Below the pieces are notes generated by a model. It saw nothing but the letters and a program-made list of their open reading frames with translations. It was not told the DNA's origin and ran no database searches. A program made the translations under genes and the position numbers. Shown in pieces: positions 44,136-53,513 of a DNA stretch of 64,000 bases. Each line of letters begins with the position of its first letter. The stretch's first letter is position 1. Source of the DNA: Ignavibacteriales bacterium (GTDB lineage Bacteria > Bacteroidota > Ignavibacteria > Ignavibacteriales > Melioribacteraceae); contig JACOUS010000014.1 of assembly GCA_016177735.1 (NCBI GenBank), forward strand, positions 215,160 through 279,159, written 5' to 3'.

Positions 44136-45968
44136 ATGAAAAAATTATTAACGACTGTTGTTTTTCTTTTCCTATCACACATGATCTTCTCACAAAACAT
44201 TCGTGTTGATAAAATCGAACCGCCGAATTGGTGGGTGGGAATGAAATGGAACAATGTTCAATTGATGGTTTACGGCGAAAATCTTGACGGTCTCACAGCA
44301 AAATTTAACGACTGCCAAATCAAAGTTAACAAGATTCACAAAATTGAAAATCCTTCGTACGCGTTTATTGATATTAGCATTCCCAAAAATTTTTCGCCGG
44401 GTAACTACACTCTTATTCTGGACAAAGGCAAAGAAGAAATAAAAGTAACCTACCCGATTATGAAAAGAGAAACCGGCGCCGTTCATCGGGGTTTCGGCAA
44501 TGATGATGTAATGTACTTAATTATGCCCGACCGCTTTGCGAACGGTGATACTTCAAATGATTCGATTCCCGGTTATTCCGATTCGATGCAGAAAATTCCA
44601 AATCAAGGAAGAGCCGGCGGCGATATTCAAGGGATAATTAATAAACTCGATTATTTAAAAGACTTCGGCATAACTGCAATTTGGTCAACGCCATTTGTGG
44701 AGAACAATACGTTCCGTTCGTATCACGGTTATTCTGCAACCGACTTTTACAAAATTGATCCGCGTCTCGGCTCAAATGAACTTTATAAAAAATTAGTCGA
44801 TGAAGCTCACCGGCACGGCATTAAAATTATACTCGATCACGTTGCAAATCATTTCAGCGATCATCATGTATGGATGAAAAATCTTCCCTTGAAAGATTGG
44901 ATTAACGGCACAGTTGAAAACCACATGAACGCAAATCATCATAAAATGATTTTTACGGATATTCATGCCGATAGTGCAACTATCAAACATGTCGAGCAAG
45001 GTTGGTTTGTAAACGATATGGTCGATTTCAATCAGGAAAATCCTTTCGTGCAGAATTACATTATTCAAAACACAATCTGGTGGGTTGAATATTCGGGACT
45101 TGACGGCATCCGTGAAGACACACAGCCGTACAACAATCAAAAATTTATTTCGCAATGGGCAAAAGTTATGCTCGATGAATATCCTACAATAAATATTGTT
45201 GGCGAAGTTTGGACGGGCGAAAGTGATTTCCTTGCCGCATATCAAAAAGATACTTTCCTGAAAAAAAATTTTAATACCAATCTGCCTTCGTTAACGGATT
45301 TCGGTCTGCGCGATGTGTTGATTGATTTTATAACGAGCCGCAGAAGTTTGTACGATGTTTACAACACGATTGCCAAAGATTTTCTTTTCACGAATCCCGA
45401 TTATCTCCTGACGTTTGTTGATAATCATGATCTTGCGCGCATAATGTATTTTGCAAACGGAAATATTCAAAAAGCAAAAATGGCTTACACAATTTTGATG
45501 ACTACTCGAGGCATACCGTGCATCTTTTACGGATCGGAAATCGGAATGGTCGGTGGCGGGGGTCATGGTGAATTACGCGCACCTTTCCCCGGCGGATTTC
45601 CGAATGATAACAGAAATGCTTTCTCTGCAAAAGAAAGAACAGTTTACGAAAATGATTTCTTCAGCTTGATTCAACAATTGATAAACCTTCGTAGAAATAA
45701 CAAAGCATTATCCGAAGGCAAATTAATTCACTATCCGCCTGATGCAGAAGTATATTATTACTTTAAAATACACGGTGATCAAAAGTTTTTGATTGTTGTA
45801 AATAACAATTCATCTGCGGTAAATGCCGATCTTTATCCGGCGAAAAATTATCTTCCGCAAAACTCAAAACTTATAAACATATTCACCGGCGCTGAAATAA
45901 TCTTAAATCCAGATATGAAACTTAATGTTGATGGAATGCGTGCAGAGATTTATAAAGTAAGCAAATGA
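44136..45968 (+). CDS. GH13 glycoside hydrolase (cyclomaltodextrinase/neopullulanase type)
   Basis: A 610-residue secreted amylase-family enzyme with a signal peptide (MKKLLTTVVFLFLSHMIFSQ), an N-terminal beta domain (about 25-110, Cyc-maltodext_N-like), a catalytic barrel and a C-terminal beta domain. All four regions are present: DHVANH (residues 234-239), GIRED with nucleophile Asp328, acid/base Glu357 in IVGEVW, and VDNHD with His431-Asp432. It probably cuts malto-oligosaccharides or cyclodextrins in the periplasm. No sus-like operon is near. Confidence 0.9.
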   Translation: MKKLLTTVVFLFLSHMIFSQNIRVDKIEPPNWWVGMKWNNVQLMVYGENLDGLTAKFNDCQIKVNKIHKIENPSYAFIDISIPKNFSPGNYTLILDKGKEEIKVTYPIMKRETGAVHRGFGNDDVMYLIMPDRFANGDTSNDSIPGYSDSMQKIPNQGRAGGDIQGIINKLDYLKDFGITAIWSTPFVENNTFRSYHGYSATDFYKIDPRLGSNELYKKLVDEAHRHGIKIILDHVANHFSDHHVWMKNLPLKDWINGTVENHMNANHHKMIFTDIHADSATIKHVEQGWFVNDMVDFNQENPFVQNYIIQNTIWWVEYSGLDGIREDTQPYNNQKFISQWAKVMLDEYPTINIVGEVWTGESDFLAAYQKDTFLKKNFNTNLPSLTDFGLRDVLIDFITSRRSLYDVYNTIAKDFLFTNPDYLLTFVDNHDLARIMYFANGNIQKAKMAYTILMTTRGIPCIFYGSEIGMVGGGGHGELRAPFPGGFPNDNRNAFSAKERTVYENDFFSLIQQLINLRRNNKALSEGKLIHYPPDAEVYYYFKIHGDQKFLIVVNNNSSAVNADLYPAKNYLPQNSKLINIFTGAEIILNPDMKLNVDGMRAEIYKVSK

Positions 45969-46015
45969 TGTTATTCAATTGCGGCTAAAGCCACTTTTTC
46001 TTTGCGAATATACTT

Positions 46016-46035
46016 CCACGACCTGAAGGTCGTGG
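46016..46035. repeat. CCACGACCTGAAGGTCGTGG palindrome, copy 1
   Basis: A perfect 9-bp stem with a 2-base centre, followed by caatt. An identical 20-mer lies at 53429 and related forms at 54246 and 63849. It sits between convergent genes and may serve as a terminator. GGCTAAAGCC lies 24 bases upstream (45983-45992). Confidence 0.7.
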
Positions 46036-46076
46036 CAATTAAAAATTATATAAATGCAGATTTTGCGTAACTCCAG

Positions 46077-47735
46077 TTAAATTATTTGGTAGCGGCTGTT
46101 CAAAAAAGTAACACGGAATGTTGAGCCGAAACCTTTTCGGCTTTCAACTTCTATTTCCGCATCGTTCAACTCGCAGTATTTTTTAACGATTGCCAATCCC
46201 AAACCCGTCCCTTCAAACATACGCGAGTAACTGTTATCTTCTTGAGAAAAAAGAGTGAAGAGATACGGAATATATTTTTCATCGATGCCGATTCCGCTGT
46301 CTTTCACTTCTACCGTAACTCTCTCTTCTGCGTTACGGTAAGAAATAATTTTGATGTAACCTTCGCCGGTATATTTAATTGCATTGCCGATCAGGTGCCT
46401 GAAAATCTGCATGACGCTGTGTTTATCAATCATGATTGTACTGTTCCCGATCCGGTTATCAAGCGAAAGTTCAATCTTCTTTTCTTCAGTACTTTCTTTG
46501 CACTCTTTGCAAACAACATTCAATACATCTTTTATTATATCGGTCTCTGCCGGATTTGCTTCATACGTATCGGTAATAAGCTGGGACATTTCGAGAATCA
46601 TATCAATTGTTCTTTGTATCCGCTTCCCTTCATTTTCGATAATCTCAATATTTTCTCTAAAATCTTTTTCGTGAATATTGCCCGGTTCCATTTTCAGAAG
46701 GCGCGAGAAATTAATTATTGCATTAAGCGGCGTACGAATCTCATGTGATATCGTTGCAAGGAATTCGCTTTTCAATTTTTCGTACCTTCTCAACATATCC
46801 TTCGCTTCGATTATCAACAGTTCGCTTTTTTTCTGGAGAGTAATATCCTGCACCACTCCTTCGAAGTAGGAGATATTTCCTTCTCTATCCCGCACATAAG
46901 TAACACTGCACAGCAAATAAATCATTGTTCTGTCTTTCTTAAAACATGCGAGCTCAAGGTTTTTTGCAATGCCCTCTTTTTCAATAACATCAATTATATT
47001 TTTTTTGTTGATGGCATTTAAAATTCCCGTTCCGCTGAAATAGGTTTCGTCGCCTTCATGAAGCGAAGTTAACCCGAACATGCGCAAAAAAACTTCGTTG
47101 GCTTTTATCAATTTCCCGTCTGCAGTAATTCTGAATAATCCGAGCGAAAGACTTTCGCAAAGACCGAGCACTCTCCTTTCGCCTTGAACATCGCGTGATA
47201 TTAAATTTCTTACAACCGTAACATCTCTGTTGCTTACATATCTGCCGAGGTAATTATCTTTTTCATCATAAACTGCCTGGCAAAAATGCGAAAGCCACCG
47301 TATCTCTCCGCTCTTTTTAATAATGCGGTATTCGTAGGAACAAACATTATCTCCGAGATCTATGCCGTCTTTATGCTTTTGAAATTTTAAACTGTCTTCG
47401 GGGTGAACAATTTGGGAAAGCAGATTTTGATCTTGCAAAAATTCTTCGCGGCTGTAACCGGTAATAAATTTTGTCGAAGGTGAAATAAATGATATTGTAT
47501 TATCCGGGTTTTGCCAGTAAATCCAGTCGAATGAAAATTCTGCTATAATTTCAAAAAGATCGTTTGGATTGGAGAAATCAACCGGGAGTTGATCTTCATT
47601 TTCAGCCGGTTTGTTTTCCGGCACATGTTTACCAGATGATTTTATTTGAGTTGGATTTCTACCAACATACCCTTCAATAGCGGGTGCCCTCAAATCCAAT
47701 CTATTCACTTCTGTTATAGTGTTTCTGTTAATCAT
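46077..47735 (-). CDS. Cytoplasmic PAS-PAS histidine kinase
   Basis: A 552-residue kinase without transmembrane helices. After a 55-residue linker come two PAS domains (about 55-180 and 190-300; NTISFISPSTKFITGYSREEFL opens the first), HisKA with phospho-His in ATISHEIRTPLNAI and HATPase_c with DSGIGIDEKYIPYLF and EGTGLGLAIVKKYCELN. The kinase core is clearly paralogous to that of the 1449-residue kinase at 55477. The stimulus is unknown; PAS domains suggest redox or ligand sensing. It follows the response-regulator pair on the same strand. Confidence 0.9.
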   Translation of the reverse strand: MINRNTITEVNRLDLRAPAIEGYVGRNPTQIKSSGKHVPENKPAENEDQLPVDFSNPNDLFEIIAEFSFDWIYWQNPDNTISFISPSTKFITGYSREEFLQDQNLLSQIVHPEDSLKFQKHKDGIDLGDNVCSYEYRIIKKSGEIRWLSHFCQAVYDEKDNYLGRYVSNRDVTVVRNLISRDVQGERRVLGLCESLSLGLFRITADGKLIKANEVFLRMFGLTSLHEGDETYFSGTGILNAINKKNIIDVIEKEGIAKNLELACFKKDRTMIYLLCSVTYVRDREGNISYFEGVVQDITLQKKSELLIIEAKDMLRRYEKLKSEFLATISHEIRTPLNAIINFSRLLKMEPGNIHEKDFRENIEIIENEGKRIQRTIDMILEMSQLITDTYEANPAETDIIKDVLNVVCKECKESTEEKKIELSLDNRIGNSTIMIDKHSVMQIFRHLIGNAIKYTGEGYIKIISYRNAEERVTVEVKDSGIGIDEKYIPYLFTLFSQEDNSYSRMFEGTGLGLAIVKKYCELNDAEIEVESRKGFGSTFRVTFLNSRYQII

Positions 47736-47778
47736 GCCCTCAGCATGTACTTATTTCTTTGCGGCTGGATGAAAATTC

Positions 47779-47829
47779 AAGTGGAATTGAAAAAAAAATT
47801 TACAGCCGATTTAGATTTCAATTCCACTT
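47779..47829. repeat. Perfect 14-bp inverted repeat with T-run, before the PAS kinase gene
   Basis: AAGTGGAATTGAAA (47779-47792) pairs with TTTCAATTCCACTT (47816-47829) across a 23-base loop; a T-run follows on the plus strand. It lies 44 bases upstream of the kinase start at 47735 and after the response regulator gene, so it may be a terminator or an attenuator between the two units. Confidence 0.55.
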
Positions 47830-47915
47830 TTTTAGAGGGTGCGGGCAAAACATAATAATCTGTTGTAAATTCGGAATAGATAATGAGATGAGCGATGAAA
47901 TAATGCGACTAACGA

Positions 47916-48695
47916 TTATAGATGTGCCGCAAGCGTTTTTATTTTTTTACGCGACCGCTGGCTTACTTCGTATGTTTCGTTATTTGCCCTCAATATTAGG
48001 CGGTACCTATTACTGCTTATGTTTTCAACTTTTTCAATATAACTCAGATTTACAATTGTCTGTCTGTGAATTCTTAAAAATTTTCCCGGCGGCAGTTTTC
48101 TTTCCCAATAGGAAAGCGGCTTTCTTAAAACAAATTTTCTTTCACCTGATAGTGAGAGTCTTGTATAATCTTTCATACTTTTGATACTTACAATATCGCT
48201 TACTAAATAAAAGCCGGGACTTTTTTTATCGTCGATGAATATGTGGTCATCGTACGAGAGTGCTTCTTCTCCGTTTTTTTTATCAACAACAATTTTGTTA
48301 TTCCCGATAATGCCGGTGATCTTTTCTCTCTTTTTAACCTGAACATTAATCGAATTGAGCAGCTCGTTAAAAGTAAAAGGCTTTGTTAGATAATCATCTG
48401 CACCGAGTTCCATTCCTTTGCGCAAATCTTCTCTTTGGGTTTTGGCTGTTATAAAAATAAAAATGGGCGGTTCTTGTTTAACAAGTTTTTTTGTTTCATT
48501 GAAAATTTTATAACCGCTGATATCCGGCAGCATTATATCACAAAGAATAATTGCCGGTTCTTGTTCTATAATTGTTTTAAGTCCCTCCGTACCGGCAAAA
48601 TATGTATAGACATCATATCCGCGGTCTTTCAACAAGACGGAAATGTTTTGCGCGATCTCGCGGTTATCTTCTATTACAACAATTTTTTTATTCAT
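47916..48695 (-). CDS. LytTR-type response regulator
   Basis: A 259-residue regulator: receiver domain with Glu9-Asp10 and phospho-acceptor Asp53 in ILCDIMLPD, a lysine in LTKPF, and a C-terminal LytTR DNA-binding domain (VLRKPLSYWERKLPPGKFLRIHRQTIVNLSYIEKV). It binds tandem direct repeats in the family. Its start overlaps the stop of the kinase gene by four bases (ATGA), so the pair is one two-component system. Confidence 0.93.
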   Translation of the reverse strand: MNKKIVVIEDNREIAQNISVLLKDRGYDVYTYFAGTEGLKTIIEQEPAIILCDIMLPDISGYKIFNETKKLVKQEPPIFIFITAKTQREDLRKGMELGADDYLTKPFTFNELLNSINVQVKKREKITGIIGNNKIVVDKKNGEEALSYDDHIFIDDKKSPGFYLVSDIVSIKSMKDYTRLSLSGERKFVLRKPLSYWERKLPPGKFLRIHRQTIVNLSYIEKVENISSNRYRLILRANNETYEVSQRSRKKIKTLAAHL

Positions 48696-49471
48696 TGACT
48701 TGGCTGCGGTATTTTTAAAATGAATTCTGTTCCTCTCCCGGTTTGACTATAACATTCTATTTTGACTTTGAGAATTGCAGTAAGTTTTTTAACAATCGCC
48801 AGCCCCAAGCCGATACCGGGGATAATGCCGACATTATTTCCTCTGTAAAAAGGCTGATAAAGTTTTCCGTAATCGCTTTTTGTAATTCCAATGCCTTCGT
48901 CTTTAACGGAAATTTCAACATTCTTTTTATTCTGTTTGATCGATAATTGTATTTGCCCGCCCTCCGGAGAAAATTTAATTGAGTTATCGAGAAGATTGAG
49001 CAGAATTTGTTTCAGCATTATTTCGTCGGTAAAAATTTGTTTAATCTCCGTTTCAAAATTAACATTGATAAAATGACTGCTTCCGGTCAGCATTAATATA
49101 TCGTCAAGCAGTTCATTAATAAATTTCCTTGGATCGATGAGCGCAAAATTTGGTCTCTGTTTTTTCAATTCGTGTTTATAGAGAACTGCGATTTGCTCAA
49201 TCGTATCTTTCAGATTGTTAACCGATCTTTTGATTTTATCGACCGCTTGAATCTGCCGGCTTTTATTTTCATTTTTTGTATAAAGTTCAAGCAGATCAAC
49301 TGAGCTCTGCATCTCTGCCAGCGGCGTGCGCAATTGGTGTGATACGGAGCTGATGAATTCATACTGCAATTTTTTGAACGCTTTACTTTCCGGCGGTTTG
49401 TTATTCTTCTTTGCTGCAGAAAGAATCTTGTTCACTTTTTTCTTTTTGTTATTTGGAATTTTCTTTTTCAT
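48692..49471 (-). CDS. Histidine kinase of the LytTR pair
   Basis: A 259-residue soluble kinase with only a basic N-terminus (KKKIPNNKKKKVNKILSAAKKNNKP), then HisKA with phospho-His in SSVSHQLRTPLAEM and HATPase_c with DEGIGITKSDYG and GIGLGLAIVKKL. It lacks any visible sensory domain, so input must come from a partner protein or the basic N-terminus. Overlaps the regulator gene. Confidence 0.9.
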   Translation of the reverse strand: MKKKIPNNKKKKVNKILSAAKKNNKPPESKAFKKLQYEFISSVSHQLRTPLAEMQSSVDLLELYTKNENKSRQIQAVDKIKRSVNNLKDTIEQIAVLYKHELKKQRPNFALIDPRKFINELLDDILMLTGSSHFINVNFETEIKQIFTDEIMLKQILLNLLDNSIKFSPEGGQIQLSIKQNKKNVEISVKDEGIGITKSDYGKLYQPFYRGNNVGIIPGIGLGLAIVKKLTAILKVKIECYSQTGRGTEFILKIPQPSQ

Positions 49472-49564
49472 TAAGTGATACCGTTGTGTGAATTAATTTG
49501 TAAACCGTTCTGTCAAAAAGAACGCCGGACAGGTAAAACGGTTTTTGTTTTTTTATTTTTTACC

Positions 49565-49596
49565 TATTAACACACGGCTTAAGCCGTGTGTTAATA
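49565..49596. repeat. 32-bp perfect palindrome
   Basis: TATTAACACACGGCTT (49565-49580) is followed at once by its exact reverse complement (49581-49596), with no loop. It lies in the 350-bp gap before the kinase gene. Another short palindrome, ATCCGCC-GGC-GGCGGAT, lies at 49765-49781, and CGGTTTTT-type text surrounds both. It could be an operator or a cruciform/REP-like site. Confidence 0.7.
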
Positions 49597-49821
49597 AAAA
49601 CTCATTTGCTTTTGTACAACTGTTTTAACAGTTTTTTTTTCTTGTTTTCTTAATTCACACAATGGGTTAAGTAATTTTTATTTATATAATCTCCCGGTGA
49701 AACTTCGTGAGTCTTCGTAAAATAAAAAATTTTAACAGAACGAAGTTCCACAGAAGAACCACGAATCCGCCGGCGGCGGATCACGAAGAAAAAAAATGTT
49801 CTCTATTTATTTAACGAACTA

Positions 49822-50724
49822 TCAATGCCCGTGCCCGTAATTTTTTTCGCCGGCGGTAATTTGCATCTTCAAATGATTCTGCTTCGGCGGCAAAGGACAA
49901 GTTGCATACTTCGTAAATACACACGGCGGATTGTATGCCCTGTTAAAATCAATGAGCAGTTTGCCGGTTGAATCTGCTTTCGGAGTGTACAAAAATCTTC
50001 CGCCTCCGTAAGTTTCTATTCCGCTTGTTTCATCTGCAAAAATTAAGAAGTACGAATCACCCTCATCGAGTGCATCAACCTTGTATTCCTTACCATCTTT
50101 ACTAAATACCAAAGCACCCGGCGATTTTTCTTCGTCAATTGTTCCCAAAATATTCGGCACGGCAATTTTTTTCGGCGGATCGTACTTCTCAAATTTTGCC
50201 TCAAATTTCCAATCGGAATTTACCGGGTATGTTTCTATTCCCGAAAAATTCTTTACAAGGTCTGCTTCCAAATCTCTCAGCCGTATGCCGTATCTATCTC
50301 CTCTTTTGATGACAAACCATCGCAGCGAACCGTAGCTTAGTACCGTTGTCTCCGGTTGTTGATCATGCCTTAAAATCATTTTTTCAATTTGTCCGCCGTC
50401 TTTCAGAAATACTTTCACGTTTTTGTTAATCTCGATCGTAACCGTACTGTCTTTCAAAAAGAAAGATCCCATAAAAGGTTCGGCTTTCCCTTCCGGAAAA
50501 ACAAGATTGTTTGATTGATCGCTGCCGAATTTATTTTCACCTTCGTTGAGCCATAACAACCCCACAAGATTGAGCCAGCCGTTTTCTTTTTTCAAATTTT
50601 CAATTCTTTTTTTGTGCCACTCTTTTATTTCGGAAATATATTCCGGCGTTCCCTTCTCGCGTAATTCGTTTTGGCATGAAGTGAGAACTATAATAACCAG
50701 CAGCAGCGGAAAAAATTTTCTCAT
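49822..50724 (-). CDS. DUF1684 lipoprotein
   Basis: A 300-residue lipoprotein with lipobox LTSC (Cys17). KEWHKKRIENLKKENGWLNLVGLLWLNEGENKFGSD and the C-terminal DFNRAYNPPCVFTKYATCPLPPKQNHL are hallmarks of DUF1684, a family of unknown function often annotated as hydrolase-like. The terminal HGH may bind metal. It stands alone between two signalling gene groups. Confidence 0.85.
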   Translation of the reverse strand: MRKFFPLLLVIIVLTSCQNELREKGTPEYISEIKEWHKKRIENLKKENGWLNLVGLLWLNEGENKFGSDQSNNLVFPEGKAEPFMGSFFLKDSTVTIEINKNVKVFLKDGGQIEKMILRHDQQPETTVLSYGSLRWFVIKRGDRYGIRLRDLEADLVKNFSGIETYPVNSDWKFEAKFEKYDPPKKIAVPNILGTIDEEKSPGALVFSKDGKEYKVDALDEGDSYFLIFADETSGIETYGGGRFLYTPKADSTGKLLIDFNRAYNPPCVFTKYATCPLPPKQNHLKMQITAGEKNYGHGH

Positions 50725-50947
50725 AATAAAAACCCCCTCTGAAATGTGTTTGTTAACTTAAGAATAACGCAGTTTTGTTTCAAAAATCTACAACTAAAAA
50801 GTTAACTATTGTGTTCCATTTAATAAGAGAGAGTTCGTATTTTTTCTTTGGAAAAAAACAAATTCCTAAACTGTATTATATCATATACTATTTTTTTATA
50901 TTGCCTTCGAGTTTATTACCAACACATTTCTGAATACGAGGCAGCTT

Positions 50948-53416
50948 ATGGGTGCGCAAACGAAAGCTTCTCTAATCAAAGAGGTAGATAAACTTCTAAA
51001 AGAGAATAAGAGACTTACGCAAAAGCTTAATGTCCTTGCTCGTAAGGAAGAAAATCTGCACGAAGAAAATCTTTTCAGCGTCATATTTAATAATTTGGAT
51101 ATCGGTATTGCACTTGTTGGATTGGACGGCATTCCTATTATGTGCAATAAACAACTAACCAAAATTATGAAGTACACCGAAAAAGAATTGAAGAATATGA
51201 CCTTTGCTCAATTCACGCATCCGCATGATATTGACGCAGACCTTTTTCTCTTCAATCAACTTATCGAAGGAAAACGCAAGAGCTACAAACTCGAAAAAAG
51301 ATATATAAAAAAAGACGGAGCCGTTGTTTGGGGAAATCTTACCGTCAGCGGTGTTTACGATGCCGACCACAAACTTAAATACGTCATCGGAATTCTTGAA
51401 GACGTTACCGCTCAAAAAGAAATAGAAAAGAAATTAGCTGCCGAAGAAAAACTATTGAAGATACTTATGCATAATATTCCAGACAGCATTTACTTCAAAG
51501 ATTTGGAGAGCAAATTCATAAAAGTAAACCATTCGAAAGCACGAAAGCACGGCTTCGAAAACCCCGATGATTTAATCGGCAAAACGGATTTTGATTTATT
51601 CGATAAAAATCTTGCGTCTCAATCTTATAACGATGAACAGGAAATCATCAAAACCAACAACCCTATCATCGGCAAAGAAGAAAAATTAATAATGAAAGAC
51701 GGCAGAGAGTACTGGGTTTCTACAACTAAATTTCCTTTGAACAGCGATGACGGTTCGATGTTGGGTACGGTTGGCATTACAAGAGATATAACAAACAGAA
51801 AAGAGACCGAGCTCAAATTACTTTTCAGTGAAGAACGCTACCGCTCTTTGTTCGAAACTTCGGCAGACGGAATTTTTCTTATGACCGAATTATTCGAAGA
51901 CTGCAACCAAGCGGCACTTGAATTATTCAGATGCAGTAAAGAAGACTTAATTAATCATCACCCGGCAGAATTTTCTCCTCCGTTCCAGCCGGACGGCAGA
52001 GATTCTGTTGAGAAGTCAAACGAAAAAATTCATCTTGCACTCGAAGGTTACCCGCAGCATTTCTACTGGGTACATAAAAGAAAAGATGGGACTCTGGTTG
52101 ATGTTGAAGTTACACTGAACACTTTAACACTCCAAGATCGAAAAATGCTTCAGGCAACCGTACGAAATATCAGCGAACGCATCCATGCAGAAAAAGCACA
52201 GAAAGCCGTTTACGAAATTTCCGAAGCAGTTAATACTTCCGAAGATATCGACAAACTCTACAAAAAAATTCATGAGATAATCGGCGGCTTAATGCCGGCA
52301 AAGAATTTCTACATTGCATTGTACGATGACAAAACCGATATGCTGTCATTCCCGTATTTTGTTGATGAATACGATCCGCCGCAGCCCCCGAAAAAACTTG
52401 GAAAAGGTTTAACGGAATATATTCTCCGCGTTGGAGAACCAACGCTTATCGGTGCGAAAAAAGACCACGAATTGAGAGAGCGCGGTGAAGTAGAATTAAT
52501 CGGCGCGCCGCAAGCAATCTGGCTCGGCATCCCTTTAAAACTTGCCGGCAAAACTATCGGCGTTATGGTAGTTCAAGATTACGAAAACGAAAAAGCATTC
52601 GGCGAAGACGAAAAATTATTACTCACTTTCGTATCCGAGCAGATAGCACGGGCTATCGAAAGAAAAGTAAATGCCGATGCAATTAAAAAATATGCCGAAG
52701 AACTCCGCCAGCTTAACATGACAAAAGATAAATTCTTTTCCATAATCGCACACGATCTTAAAAATCCTTTCATTACAATCCTCGGTTTCTCCGATCTGCT
52801 CTTAAGCGATTACAACGATTTAAGCGACGATGAAAAAATTTTCTACATCGAAGAGATGAAAAAATCTGCCGAAGTTTCTCACAACCTTTTGAGAAACTTA
52901 CTGCAATGGTCGCGCTCGCAAACCGGCAGAATCGAATTTAACCCGCGCGTTGTAAAACTGATTGATCTGCTCGAAGAAAATATTCATCTTCTCAAGCCTC
53001 ACGCTCAAAAAAAGAATATCGTTATTTCTGTTGCATGCAAAGAAGATTTATCTGTTTTTGCTGATGAAGACATGGTCAACACAATACTCCGCAATCTTGT
53101 AACCAACGCAATAAAATTCACAAAAAAAGACGGCACAATAAAAATCTATGCAGTAGAACGCCGGAGTAAAGTAGAAATATCGATTGAAGATAACGGCGTC
53201 GGCATCGAAGAAAAAGTTAAGAACGAGTTATTCAGCATTGCTAAGATGCATTCAACAACGGGCACTGATAATGAAGGCGGAACCGGCTTGGGTTTGGTTC
53301 TCTGCAAAGAATTTGTTGAAAAAAATCACGGCACAATTACGGTTGATAGCAAACTAGGGCAAGGCACAAAATTTTCTTTTACGCTTCCGGCTGAAGACGG
53401 GATGGCACACAAATAG
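50948..53416 (+). CDS. PAS-PAS-PAS-GAF histidine kinase
   Basis: An 822-residue soluble kinase: a short coiled coil, three PAS domains (about 35-155, 160-280, 285-410), a GAF domain (about 430-580, MPAKNFYIALYDDKTDMLSFPYFVDEYDPP), HisKA with phospho-His in SIIAHDLKNPF and HATPase_c with EDNGVGIEEKVKNELF and GTGLGLVLCKEF. The regulator gene at 53514 follows on the same strand, with a palindrome between, and is the likely partner. The signal is unknown. Confidence 0.93.
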   Translation: MGAQTKASLIKEVDKLLKENKRLTQKLNVLARKEENLHEENLFSVIFNNLDIGIALVGLDGIPIMCNKQLTKIMKYTEKELKNMTFAQFTHPHDIDADLFLFNQLIEGKRKSYKLEKRYIKKDGAVVWGNLTVSGVYDADHKLKYVIGILEDVTAQKEIEKKLAAEEKLLKILMHNIPDSIYFKDLESKFIKVNHSKARKHGFENPDDLIGKTDFDLFDKNLASQSYNDEQEIIKTNNPIIGKEEKLIMKDGREYWVSTTKFPLNSDDGSMLGTVGITRDITNRKETELKLLFSEERYRSLFETSADGIFLMTELFEDCNQAALELFRCSKEDLINHHPAEFSPPFQPDGRDSVEKSNEKIHLALEGYPQHFYWVHKRKDGTLVDVEVTLNTLTLQDRKMLQATVRNISERIHAEKAQKAVYEISEAVNTSEDIDKLYKKIHEIIGGLMPAKNFYIALYDDKTDMLSFPYFVDEYDPPQPPKKLGKGLTEYILRVGEPTLIGAKKDHELRERGEVELIGAPQAIWLGIPLKLAGKTIGVMVVQDYENEKAFGEDEKLLLTFVSEQIARAIERKVNADAIKKYAEELRQLNMTKDKFFSIIAHDLKNPFITILGFSDLLLSDYNDLSDDEKIFYIEEMKKSAEVSHNLLRNLLQWSRSQTGRIEFNPRVVKLIDLLEENIHLLKPHAQKKNIVISVACKEDLSVFADEDMVNTILRNLVTNAIKFTKKDGTIKIYAVERRSKVEISIEDNGVGIEEKVKNELFSIAKMHSTTGTDNEGGTGLGLVLCKEFVEKNHGTITVDSKLGQGTKFSFTLPAEDGMAHK

Positions 53417-53428
53417 TAAAATATTATA

Positions 53429-53448
53429 CCACGACCTGAAGGTCGTGG
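53429..53448. repeat. CCACGACCTGAAGGTCGTGG palindrome, copy 2
   Basis: Identical to the copy at 46016 over 20 bases, again followed by caatt and here by TTTT. It lies 12 bases after the kinase stop. Confidence 0.75.
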
Positions 53449-53513
53449 CAATTTTTTAGTAACATTATTTATTAATCAATTTTTATTTTTCAGTCACAGA
53501 TTGAAAGCATAAA

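Noticed and set aside
46242..46748. 168-codon plus-strand reading frame
   Set aside because: A shadow of the PAS kinase gene on the other strand; composition is rich in Cys and Phe.
47759..48184. 141-codon plus-strand reading frame
   Set aside because: It lies antisense to the 3' end of the LytTR regulator gene and over its inverted repeat, without a ribosome binding site.
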